This document shows positions 4,638 to 11,194 of a DNA stretch of 11,568 nucleotides, piece by piece. This DNA comes from Coriobacteriaceae bacterium AF08-21 (GTDB lineage Bacteria > Actinomycetota > Coriobacteriia > Coriobacteriales > Coriobacteriaceae). The stretch spans positions 1 through 11,568 of the forward strand of contig JAQCQR010000031.1 in NCBI GenBank assembly GCA_027687465.1, in the 5' to 3' direction. How positions within the stretch are numbered: the stretch's first letter is position 1; each line of letters opens with the position of its first letter. Both the position numbers and the translations under genes were made by a program. The notes beneath the pieces were generated by a model. The model did not search any database and was not told the origin of the DNA. It worked only from the letters and a program-made list of their open reading frames with translations.

Positions 4638-7600
4638 ATGACTCAGGGAAAGCACTTTGCTGCCGGTGGCGATCACTTCGCCGCACTGCCAAGCAAAAAG
4701 ATTCACGCCCCGAAGGGGATCGCACGTCTGACCGTCACCGCGGCGACCATGGCCGCCATGACCGGATCGAGCCTCATCTCACCGTTCGCGGCATTCGCCC
4801 AGACAGGTGACGGGACCATGCAGCACCCTGCCGTGATGTCGCCGATCGCCGCCCACGCCGGCGCGGCATCCGGTACCGGCGCGAAATCCGTCGCACAGAC
4901 CATCGCGGATCTGCAGAAGGCAGTCGACGAGGCGAAGGCGAAGGAGGACGCCGCCAAGGCATCTTACGATGAGGTCGCCGGCCCCTACAACGAGGTTGCT
5001 TCCGCCCGCGACCAGGCCAAGGCATCCTACGATTCGGCAGTCAGCGCCGGCACGGCAGCCGACCGAGCGGCAATGGACGAGTACGCCCGTCAGGTCGCAG
5101 AGGGCAAGGACGCCGCCGATGCCGCTGGCAAGGACCTCGAGCAGGCGAAGGCGGGTCTCGCAGACGCTAAGGCGGATGCGTCCGAGAAGGACGAAGCGTA
5201 CCAGTCCGCCCTCAAGGCGGCTCAGGATGCCAAGGATGCCCTCGATAAAGCCAAGGCAGATGCTGTAAGCGCCACCCCGGAGGCAATCAGTGCCGCCGAG
5301 CAGGCCGTGCGCGACGCCCAGGCTGCCGTGGACAGGGCACAGGCCGAACTGGACAACGCCAACGCGACGCTTGCCGATGCCCAGTCCAAGCTGGTTGCGG
5401 CCCAGTCTGCAAAGGATTACGCCGATTCTGTCCTCGCTGCAGCCAGGCAGAACAAGGACGCGGCGGATGCGAAGGCCGCAGCAGCCAGCGCCGCCTACGA
5501 GAAGGCGAAAGCCGACCTCGCTGCAGCGGAGGCAGGTGCCAGCGGTCCGGAGTACGATGCGGCAAAACAGAAGGTCGCGGACGCAGAGGCAGCCCTCGCT
5601 ACCGCACGAGCGGCACAGTCCCAGTGCGAGTCCGAGCTCGAGCAGGCACAGTCCGCTGCGGCAACGGCACAAGCCGACCTGAATGATGCCCAGGTGGCCC
5701 TCTCCGCGAAGCAGCAGACTGCCCTCGATGCCACGTCCGGCGTGAACGCCGCCCAGTCCGCACTCGATGCCGCGAACGCCGACCTCGATGCGGCCAAGCA
5801 GGCGAACGTCGACGCCATCTCCAAGCTGGATGCAGCGAAGCAGGCTGTCAAGGACGCTGAGTCCGCCAAGGCAGCCGCCGATGTAGAGCTTGCGAACGCC
5901 AAGGCGGCGAAGGATACCGCAGACGCCGCCGTGACCGCCGCGCAGCAGAAGGTCGACGAGGCACAAACGAAGGTGGATCTCGCAGACGCGCAGCTCAAGC
6001 AGGGAGCCATCGGTTTCTTCAAGGCCATGGGTGCCGATTCAGCCATCGAGATCATCCAGAACTGCACGTACAAAGACTACACCGAGATCGGAAACAGTCT
6101 CGACGCAACGGGCCTTGAAAACATGCTTTCGTCCATCACGGTCATGAAGAACGTGAACGCCTACCGTAAGTCCGTCGGCCTTTCCGAGCTTGAGGTAAGC
6201 TATAAGCTCATTGCGGCAGCGATTGCAGATGCAAACTATTCGACGAAAAATGTAGAGCATGCCCAGCAGTTCGATGTCGGTGAAAACCTTGCCTGGAGCT
6301 ATCGCGACCCCTGCAAGGCCTGGATCTATCAGGAAAAGGATCTGTTTGACAAGACTGCAGCAGCCCTTGGTGCGACGAATCTTTCCGGAAAGGACGCCTA
6401 CGACTTCTGGTACGCCAACCAGGACAAGTTCGATTACTACCGTATCGGTCATTACATGAACATCATCAACCCTGACTATGCTGTCATGGGATGCGGTCTG
6501 AACGATGACACCCGTTTGACGTTCTCGCTCACGCTGCAATACGGCGGTTGGGCCGGTTCGGGCTGGAATACCGGAGCCATCTCCGTCGACGAGTACGAGC
6601 AGAAGCTGACCTCCTACATCAACGGCCTGAAGAACGCCAAGAGCGCACTCGACGCAGCCAAGGCCGATCTCGCAGCCAAGCAGCAGGCAGTCGCCGGCGC
6701 CGCAGCAACCGTCCAGCAGAAGCAGGATGCCTTCGATGTCGCACAGACAGGTGTCGATGCCGCGAAGCAGGGCGTCACCGATGCGCAGCGTGCCTTCGAT
6801 GCCGCAAAGGCTGATGTCGCCGCCAAGCAGCAGGGCGTCACGGATGCTCAGGCCGAGCTGAATGCGGCGAAATCGAACCTCGATGCCGCCAATGCAGCCG
6901 TCGATACGGCAAAGTCGACCGTCCAGCAGAAGCAGGTCGCCTTTAATGCCGCCAACGCAGCCGTAACGACCGCACAGTCCAAGCTGGACTCCGCCAAGGC
7001 GGACACCGCATCCAAGCAGCAGGGCGTGGACGATGCGAACGCCGACCTCGCGAAGTTCTTCCAGGACGTCGCCGACGCCAAGAAGGTACTCGATACCGCA
7101 AAGAGCGTCCACGACGCGGCGGCAGCCGAGCAGGCCGAGAAGTCGACCGTCCTCGCCGACGCCAAGCAAAAGGCGGACGGCACCGCAAGCGCCCTCGCGG
7201 ATGCGCAGCGTGCCTTCGATGCCGCAAAGGCCGACACCGGCGTTGCCGCCGACAAGCTTACCGGCTCCCAGTCCGATCTCGAGGTCGCGCAGTCGAACCT
7301 CGACACCCTCGCCGGTCTTGCCGCGAAGCTCGCAGAGGCACAGCAGCGCGAGCAGGATGCAGCAAAGGCCGTCAATGACACCAAGGCTGAACTCGATGCC
7401 GCGAAGGCTGATACCATCGCCGCCGAGTCCCTGGTCTCCGCCGCCGAGCAGGCGAAGGCACAGGCAGACGCCAAGCTGGCGAAGCTGAACTCCATCGACG
7501 CCGGCGCGGCGATCGCCTCCGGCCATGACGCGAACGCGGATGACGCCCTCAACGCGCTTTTCGCCGCAGCAGTCGAGGTACGTGCCAAGGTCGCGCCCGC

Positions 7601-7937
7601 CAAGGCCATCCTGGACGAGAAGCAGGCCGCGGTGGACGAGCTCCAGCCCGGCTACGATGCGGCACTCGCCGCCTACGAGTTGGCGAAATCCGACCGCATC
7701 GCAGCGGAGCAGAAGCTTTCCGATGAGATCGCACGACAGGGGGCAGAGGAGGCCGCAAAGCAGCAGGCGGCATACACCCCGAAGCACCTCGCCGGCACGG
7801 AGGCCGCCCAGACCGGCAGCCTCGCCCAGACCGGTGACCGCGCGGGACTCATCGGCGAGACGTTCGCCATCGGCGGTACCGTCCTCGTGGCGGCCGGCGT
7901 CTTCCTCGACCAGAAGAAGCGCCGCGAGCAGATGTAA
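4638..7937 (+). CDS. Sortase-anchored coiled-coil surface protein with central CAP domain
   Basis: A 1099-aa cell-wall protein. Signal peptide about 1-54, with a basic n-region and a hydrophobic core ending AAFA before QTGDG. Ala/Lys/Asp-rich heptad coiled coil about 75-455. CAP (SCP/PR1-like) domain about 460-670, with VNAYRKSVGL, His541, GENLAW (548-553), AWIYQEKDLF and GHYMNII with His605, i.e. the expected His/Glu/Glu/His pattern. Second coiled coil about 670-1045, built of DAAKADVAAKQQ-type repeats. C-terminal sorting signal LAQTG (1062-1066), a hydrophobic segment and KKRREQM; LAxTG is the preference described for class E sortases of high-GC actinobacteria. I chose ATG 4638 (weak upstream AAGGA and GGA) over ATG 4611, which has no ribosome site. 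Probably regulated by the divergent Xre protein. Role unknown: adhesion, or surface/entry exclusion by analogy with conjugative-plasmid surface proteins such as PgrA/Sec10, is an inference. Confidence 0.85.
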   Translation: MTQGKHFAAGGDHFAALPSKKIHAPKGIARLTVTAATMAAMTGSSLISPFAAFAQTGDGTMQHPAVMSPIAAHAGAASGTGAKSVAQTIADLQKAVDEAKAKEDAAKASYDEVAGPYNEVASARDQAKASYDSAVSAGTAADRAAMDEYARQVAEGKDAADAAGKDLEQAKAGLADAKADASEKDEAYQSALKAAQDAKDALDKAKADAVSATPEAISAAEQAVRDAQAAVDRAQAELDNANATLADAQSKLVAAQSAKDYADSVLAAARQNKDAADAKAAAASAAYEKAKADLAAAEAGASGPEYDAAKQKVADAEAALATARAAQSQCESELEQAQSAAATAQADLNDAQVALSAKQQTALDATSGVNAAQSALDAANADLDAAKQANVDAISKLDAAKQAVKDAESAKAAADVELANAKAAKDTADAAVTAAQQKVDEAQTKVDLADAQLKQGAIGFFKAMGADSAIEIIQNCTYKDYTEIGNSLDATGLENMLSSITVMKNVNAYRKSVGLSELEVSYKLIAAAIADANYSTKNVEHAQQFDVGENLAWSYRDPCKAWIYQEKDLFDKTAAALGATNLSGKDAYDFWYANQDKFDYYRIGHYMNIINPDYAVMGCGLNDDTRLTFSLTLQYGGWAGSGWNTGAISVDEYEQKLTSYINGLKNAKSALDAAKADLAAKQQAVAGAAATVQQKQDAFDVAQTGVDAAKQGVTDAQRAFDAAKADVAAKQQGVTDAQAELNAAKSNLDAANAAVDTAKSTVQQKQVAFNAANAAVTTAQSKLDSAKADTASKQQGVDDANADLAKFFQDVADAKKVLDTAKSVHDAAAAEQAEKSTVLADAKQKADGTASALADAQRAFDAAKADTGVAADKLTGSQSDLEVAQSNLDTLAGLAAKLAEAQQREQDAAKAVNDTKAELDAAKADTIAAESLVSAAEQAKAQADAKLAKLNSIDAGAAIASGHDANADDALNALFAAAVEVRAKVAPAKAILDEKQAAVDELQPGYDAALAAYELAKSDRIAAEQKLSDEIARQGAEEAAKQQAAYTPKHLAGTEAAQTGSLAQTGDRAGLIGETFAIGGTVLVAAGVFLDQKKRREQM
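6780..7231 (+). repeat. Exact 32-bp direct repeat 420 bp apart inside the surface-protein gene
   Basis: Bases 6780-6811 and 7200-7231 are identical (encoding the DAQRAFDAAKA segment) and lie exactly 420 bases, or 140 codons, apart in frame. They mark internal duplication in the second coiled coil and would allow in-frame length change by recombination. Confidence 0.8.
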
Positions 7938-7945
7938 AAGCGAGT

Positions 7946-7984
7946 CGGGCGTTGGATATCGGCTGGTGTCCAACGCCCGGTTTC
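7946..7984 (+). terminator. Hairpin, probable terminator after the surface-protein gene
   Basis: CGGGCGTTGGA (7946-7956) pairs perfectly with TCCAACGCCCG (7969-7979), 8 bases after the stop codon. Only GTTTC follows, so termination may be partial and allow some read-through into the next gene, whose ribosome site begins at 7991. Confidence 0.55.
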
Positions 7985-8002
7985 ATGGGCAGGGAGATCG
8001 GT

Positions 8003-8656
8003 GTGAGAACAAAGGCCATTATCGTTGCGCTTCTGGTGTGCCTTTCGGCACCTCAACTTGGATGTGCCAGCGTTGCAAAGCAAGGAAGCGGCTCTACGGA
8101 AAGGGCCGCCACAGCGGTAAAGAATAAAGACAAAAAGAAGCCAAGCGAAGAAAAGGCGGCGCAAACCTCTGGAGCCAAGACCGAGGAGAAGAAAGAATCC
8201 GATGGCAAGGACCAGAAGTCCGATGACTCCAAGAAGGAGGATAACAAGTCTTCCGATTCCTCGAAGTCGGACAGCAAGGGCGATTCCCCCCAGTCCAAGC
8301 AGAATTCCGGCAATTCGCAGGGCTCTGGCAGCAACAATTCCTCTTCCAACGGCGGCAGCCAGAAGAAGTGGGTTGCCGAGCAGGGCCACTGGGAGACAGA
8401 CTATGGACAGGTTTGGGTTTCCAACTGGGTTTACACGACACACCCCCGCTATTGGGTAAACCATGGTGGCACTATGGTAGGGCCCTTCGATTCATCCGAT
8501 GCCGCCTATGCTTGGATTATTAACGATGGCGAAAACGGCGGCATCGGCGGATCTGTCGTAAACGACTCCTATGAAACGAAAGAGGATCAGGGACATTATG
8601 AACAGCAGGCTACGGGACAGCATTGGGTTGTCGACGTCGCCGGCCACTGGGAGTAA
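8003..8656 (+). CDS. Secreted or lipoprotein-like protein with Ser/Lys/Asp linker and Trp-rich C-terminal domain
   Basis: A 217-aa exported protein of unknown function. I start at GTG 8003 because AGGGAG (7991-7996) is 6 bases upstream and it places a perfect signal peptide at the N-terminus: RTK followed by the hydrophobic AIIVALLVCLSAPQLGC. The Cys21 context QLGC is close to a lipobox but has Gln at -3 instead of Leu, so lipidation is likely but not certain. Residues about 25-125 are a low-complexity charged spacer (KKKPSEEK, then SDDSKKEDNKSSDSSKSD, then Asn/Ser/Gly), suited to crossing the wall. The C-terminal domain (about 125-217) is Trp/His/Tyr-rich with EQGHWETDYG, VWVSNWVYTTHPRYW, DQGHYEQQ and a final VAGHWE, a repeating GHW/YE theme. 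It follows the surface-protein gene on the same strand with a hairpin between, so the two are likely partners in envelope cargo (inference). Family not recognised. Confidence 0.75.
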   Translation: MRTKAIIVALLVCLSAPQLGCASVAKQGSGSTERAATAVKNKDKKKPSEEKAAQTSGAKTEEKKESDGKDQKSDDSKKEDNKSSDSSKSDSKGDSPQSKQNSGNSQGSGSNNSSSNGGSQKKWVAEQGHWETDYGQVWVSNWVYTTHPRYWVNHGGTMVGPFDSSDAAYAWIINDGENGGIGGSVVNDSYETKEDQGHYEQQATGQHWVVDVAGHWE

Positions 8657-8706
8657 TGTGCATCGTTCCCCTTCTCTTACATTCGGTGAATAAGTATTTA
8701 TTTGCG

Positions 8707-8732
8707 GGCGGCCGGTTTCGGCCGCCTTTTTT
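8707..8732 (+). terminator. Intrinsic terminator after the lipoprotein-like gene
   Basis: GGCGGCCG (8707-8714) pairs perfectly with CGGCCGCC (8719-8726) around a GTTT loop, followed directly by TTTTTT (8727-8732). A textbook Rho-independent terminator, 50 bases after the stop codon. Confidence 0.92.
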
Positions 8733-8958
8733 AACGCCCATTCTGGGAGTAAACGATAGGAAAGCAATCAAACGAGAGACCGTTCCAAAAGAATCCGGCG
8801 GTGCCGGATGCTTCGGGCAAAACCTTCCGCAAATCGGTAAGGTCTTCCATCAACTTGCTCCAGCCCTCGCCCGGATTCCGCTGCGCGGTAATGCAAACAC
8901 TCGGCATCCCTCGCATTCGCATTACCGCTCCGCTCTCGCTACAGCGAATCTCTAACAC
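8731..8958 (-). CDS. Possible small hypothetical protein or gene remnant (weak)
   Basis: An open frame of 75 codons lies on the minus strand. Its middle (residues about 27-50, NPGEGWSKLMEDLTDLRKVL) looks protein-like, whereas the N-terminal part (MRMRGMPSVCITAQR) is translated from the direct-repeat DNA at 8896-8975 and looks accidental. The first ATG has no clear Shine-Dalgarno. The frame ends in the T-run of the opposing terminator. It could be a genuine small gene with a later start, a remnant of a longer gene, or chance; I favour remnant or chance. Confidence 0.2.
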   Translation of the reverse strand: MLEIRCSESGAVMRMRGMPSVCITAQRNPGEGWSKLMEDLTDLRKVLPEASGTAGFFWNGLSFDCFPIVYSQNGR

Positions 8959-9078
8959 TCAGCATCCTTCGCGTTAAAAATTCGCTTCCGCTCACGGTCT
9001 TCGCTGACACTACGACACCGCGAAGCCTTTCGCTCGAAACGAGGCCTCTCATTTCGTGTCTACGCTACGCTCCGCCCA
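8733..9078. other. Noncoding spacer with direct repeats and TTCGCT-rich DNA
   Basis: No confidently coding gene on either strand. AACACTC.GCATCC.TCGC.TT occurs at 8896-8917 and again at 8954-8975 (19 of 22 identical, 58 bases apart), followed by CGCTCCGCT/TTCGCTTCCGCT-type words up to about 9075. Similar words occur at 4170-4258, so the two tracts bracket the cargo genes. They may be non-coding structured DNA of the mobile element; the function is not recognised. Confidence 0.4.
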
Positions 9079-9187
9079 ATCGCCGTAGCAGGCGATTGCA
9101 AGATGACTGTGGGTGGTGTTTTTGTGGGTCCATCCGGACCCCAAAAACACCACGCCACAGACCTTGCTTATCGCCTGCTACGGCGAT
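9079..9187. repeat. 109-nt, 47-bp hairpin (long inverted repeat), candidate oriT core or structured RNA
   Basis: Paired blocks from outside in: 9079-9096 with 9170-9187 (18 bp, perfect); 9098-9102 with 9163-9167 (5 bp); 9107-9112 with 9155-9160 (6 bp); 9113-9124 with 9142-9153 (12 bp, perfect); 9126-9131 with 9136-9141 (6 bp); apical loop ATCC. Only small bulges interrupt. Each outer arm is also a hairpin by itself (ATCGCC/GGCGAT), with loop GTAGCA on the left and TGCTAC on the right; the two loops are exact complements. Its position, 160 bases upstream of mobC and the relaxase gene, fits a transfer origin. A MITE-like insertion or a structured RNA is the alternative. Confidence 0.75.
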
Positions 9188-9198
9188 AAGGTTGTTGT

Positions 9199-9240
9199 GA
9201 AGTTGAAACTTCGCGATAAAGAATCGCGAAGTCGATTCTT
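9199..9240. repeat. Three overlapping, mutually exclusive hairpins
   Basis: GAAGTT/AACTTC (9199-9204 with 9207-9212); ACTTCGCGAT/ATCGCGAAGT (9208-9217 with 9223-9232, perfect 10 bp, loop AAAGA); AAGAATCG/CGATTCTT (9219-9226 with 9233-9240, perfect 8 bp). Neighbouring stems share bases, so forming one blocks the next. Such nested short inverted repeats are typical of relaxase recognition DNA; an RNA switch in the mobC leader is also possible. Confidence 0.65.
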
Positions 9241-9276
9241 CATTTTTGGAACGACGCCAGCCGTTCCTCATCAAAA

Positions 9277-9337
9277 GGAAAGCGAATCGCATAGCAGGTT
9301 TTGATCGGAGGCCTCTCCGATCGCTGATTCGTTTTCC
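9277..9337 (+). promoter_or_regulatory. Two-tier hairpin in the mobC leader ending next to the ribosome binding site
   Basis: Outer stem 9277-9288 with 9326-9337 (12 bp, one G-U), then GC/GC (9289-9290 with 9323-9324); a perfect inner hairpin GATCGGAG-GCCT-CTCCGATC (9303-9322) stacks beside it. The structure ends at 9337 and the mobC Shine-Dalgarno GGAGG begins at 9338. It could be a MobC operator or an RNA element that sets mobC translation. A smaller hairpin GGAACG/CGTTCC (9248-9267) precedes it. Confidence 0.5.
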
Positions 9338-9346
9338 GGAGGAATC

Positions 9347-9880
9347 ATGAGCAGGCTCCGCCCACACACCGTCAAGGCGTCTCTTTCCGATGAAGAGAAG
9401 AAAGCCATCACCGCAATCGCAAAGCGACATGAGATGAGCGAGGCGGAACTCATACGCCTCGTTTTGTGCAATGCTGACGATCTCGATATCGATTTTAGTT
9501 TTGCGGAAATCACTGACCAGAAATTCCGAACCGATGACATTCACGTCCGGGTCTCGCCGGAAGAAAAAAAGAAAATTGAAAGCAATGCTGATTCCCTTGA
9601 TATGACTGTCAGTTCGTATGCTCGTCGCGTACTGCTCAAAGGGAATGTTGAGAAAATCGATGTCGATCGGGCGTCGATCGACAAGATTTATCACGAGCTT
9701 TTAAAGGAAGGAACAAACCTCAATCAGCTCATGTACTTCGTAAATGCACAAGGTCTTCCGGCGTATAACGAGAAGGCGGTTTTCCGAACACTTGAGAAGG
9801 TCTATCAAGTTGGGCGTAAGCTAGACCGTTTCATCGACGAGCTCGAGAAGCGCTATTTCGTCGGTGGTGATGTGAAATGA
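9347..9880 (+). CDS. mobC: MobC-like relaxosome accessory protein with two ribbon-helix-helix segments
   Basis: A 177-aa DNA-binding accessory protein that would bind the transfer origin and help the relaxase nick it. Residues about 8-40 (VKASLSDEEKKAITAIAKRH, then EMSEAELIRLVL) form a strand-helix-helix pattern, and residues about 65-98 (IHVRVSPEEKKKIESNADSL, then DMTVSSYARRVLLKG) repeat it, so the protein appears to carry a tandem RHH module. The MobC-typical GTNLNQLMYFVNAQG motif lies near 121-135, and a C-terminal helix RTLEKVYQVGRKLDRFIDEL follows. GGAGG at 9338-9342 is 4 bases before the ATG. Its stop overlaps the relaxase start as ATGA (9877-9880), implying translational coupling. The dense hairpins at 9079-9337 just upstream are its likely targets. 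Confidence 0.85.
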   Translation: MSRLRPHTVKASLSDEEKKAITAIAKRHEMSEAELIRLVLCNADDLDIDFSFAEITDQKFRTDDIHVRVSPEEKKKIESNADSLDMTVSSYARRVLLKGNVEKIDVDRASIDKIYHELLKEGTNLNQLMYFVNAQGLPAYNEKAVFRTLEKVYQVGRKLDRFIDELEKRYFVGGDVK

Positions 9881-11076
9881 CGGTTATCAAACAGAAAAGC
9901 GTTTCGAGCGACCGCTACGCAAAGAACGTCCGTAAATACATCAACGGAAAAGATGCGCTTGCGCGTGGCGGCTGGAACATCGAATACAGCGATCGCTGGT
10001 TTTCGAAAATGGATAGAACCAGAAAGGTTTTCCATCACGACAAACCATCGAGAGCCGGAGCCAAAAACGTAATCCTGCTTCATCAGATCCTCGCGTTCCT
10101 TCCGGAAGAATGCTCATGCAACGGGGGCAAGATGACCCCCGATGCATGTTTGGCCTACGCGGAGCAATGGCTTGCGAAGCACTATCCGCATCAACAAGTG
10201 ATTCTCGCGCTGCACGAAGAAAGCGATAAGGCGGGAAAACGCTACGCAGTGCACATGGCGATCAACCGTACCGATTTGTTAACCGGCAAGCGTTGCGAGA
10301 CGGGCGGGCGGCATGGAAAGTACGAACGCGCCTCATGGGTCCGCGAACTCGATAAGGACTGGAATCTCGCCCAGCTCGAAAAGGGAAAGAAGAATTCGAA
10401 GATTCGCGATCGCCAGCCGCGCGACACAGAAAAGGAGATTATCGGTCGCGGTGAGTACAGTTATAAAAACAATCTGCGCGAGTTGATCCATCTTGCAATC
10501 AACGAGGGTCATCCGAAGAATATGGAGCAGTTTAAAAAGTTACTTGCCTCATGGGGCGTAGACATTTTCATCAAGAACAATCGAGTCTATGCGACAGATC
10601 TCGATATCAAAGAGGCCGGCAATCCGAAGTGCACTTTCAACCTGACTCGTCTTGACGGGCGGTTTGCGGTCAAGCAACTTGAGGCGGCCTTTAAAAATAA
10701 CGTGCTGGAAGCCGAGCGAGCCCTTCCTTATGAGAGGCGTTGCGAGATTTACATTCAACGGCTTAAGAAAGCGTATTCGGCGTGGGTCGAGCAGGCAAAG
10801 GCGAGCAAGGGCGTCGCCTACAATCTCTTCCCTAAGTTCATCGCACCGAAGTGCGATGAAGATCTGCTCGAGGATCCGGCGGTTCGCGATGAGCTTCTTG
10901 CCCGGCGCGGTTACGCAAGGGAGATTCGCAACCGTTACGCTGGCGCCGTTCCCGATGCTGGCGATGACCGCGTTCGCGCCGCAGGCCGAGCCCATGGTGG
11001 CAACGTCGACATCTCGCCGCAGGTCGATCGTGCGGTCGACCGAGGCGATTACGCTCGCGGAGACACGCCTCGCTAG
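9877..11076 (+). CDS. MobA/VirD2-type relaxase (mobilization nuclease)
   Basis: A 399-aa relaxase of the Relaxase/Mobilization nuclease (MOB-P-like) group, which nicks one strand at oriT through a Tyr and leads it into the recipient. Candidate catalytic Tyr is Y21 (or Y14) in SDRYAKNVRKYINGKDALARG, the usual N-terminal position. The metal-binding motif is ALHEESDKAGKRYAVHMAIN (111-130): His113, His126 and Asn130 are present, but the usual first His of HxH is Ala124. TGKRCETGG follows. After the nuclease core (to about 160), a helical middle (IGRGEYSYKNNLRELIHLAI, about 199-218) and a basic, Arg/Gly/Asp-rich tail make up the C-terminus. No helicase or primase domain is visible and there are no type IV secretion or coupling-protein genes in the window, so the element looks mobilizable rather than self-transmissible. 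ATGA overlap with mobC. Confidence 0.85.
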   Translation: MTVIKQKSVSSDRYAKNVRKYINGKDALARGGWNIEYSDRWFSKMDRTRKVFHHDKPSRAGAKNVILLHQILAFLPEECSCNGGKMTPDACLAYAEQWLAKHYPHQQVILALHEESDKAGKRYAVHMAINRTDLLTGKRCETGGRHGKYERASWVRELDKDWNLAQLEKGKKNSKIRDRQPRDTEKEIIGRGEYSYKNNLRELIHLAINEGHPKNMEQFKKLLASWGVDIFIKNNRVYATDLDIKEAGNPKCTFNLTRLDGRFAVKQLEAAFKNNVLEAERALPYERRCEIYIQRLKKAYSAWVEQAKASKGVAYNLFPKFIAPKCDEDLLEDPAVRDELLARRGYAREIRNRYAGAVPDAGDDRVRAAGRAHGGNVDISPQVDRAVDRGDYARGDTPR

Positions 11077-11081
11077 TTTTG
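11041..11081 (+). terminator. Candidate terminator overlapping the relaxase stop codon
   Basis: CGAGGCG (11041-11047) pairs perfectly with CGCCTCG (11066-11072); the TAG stop (11074-11076) and GTTTTGG follow. A short stem with a modest T-run, so moderate confidence. Confidence 0.4.
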
Positions 11082-11194
11082 GAAAGCCTATCGTTGGTGC
11101 CCTAGCGTGCTGCCATCCAGTGCCGATTCTTTCATGCTCGCAATTCGGCGAGGGTGAGGAGTATGAATTGATCGGCGGGAGTCAGCCGCTCTGA

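Noticed and set aside
4779..5966. 395-codon minus-strand frame opposite the surface-protein gene
   Set aside because: A shadow of the Ala/Lys/Asp-rich repeats; Leu/Gly/Cys/Arg-rich with no domain signature.
6039..7973. 644-codon minus-strand frame opposite the second half of the surface-protein gene
   Set aside because: Same cause as above; the opposite frame encodes a coherent CAP domain and sorting signal.
9079..9240. Retron msr/msd region
   Set aside because: The long hairpin is reminiscent, but no reverse transcriptase is encoded; the adjacent genes are mobC and a relaxase.
9113..9304. 63-codon plus-strand frame starting inside the large hairpin
   Set aside because: Its sequence is dictated by hairpin arms and there is no Shine-Dalgarno.
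9065..9694. 209-codon minus-strand frame through the large hairpin and mobC
   Set aside because: It runs antisense to mobC and through the inverted repeat; no ribosome site or domain support.
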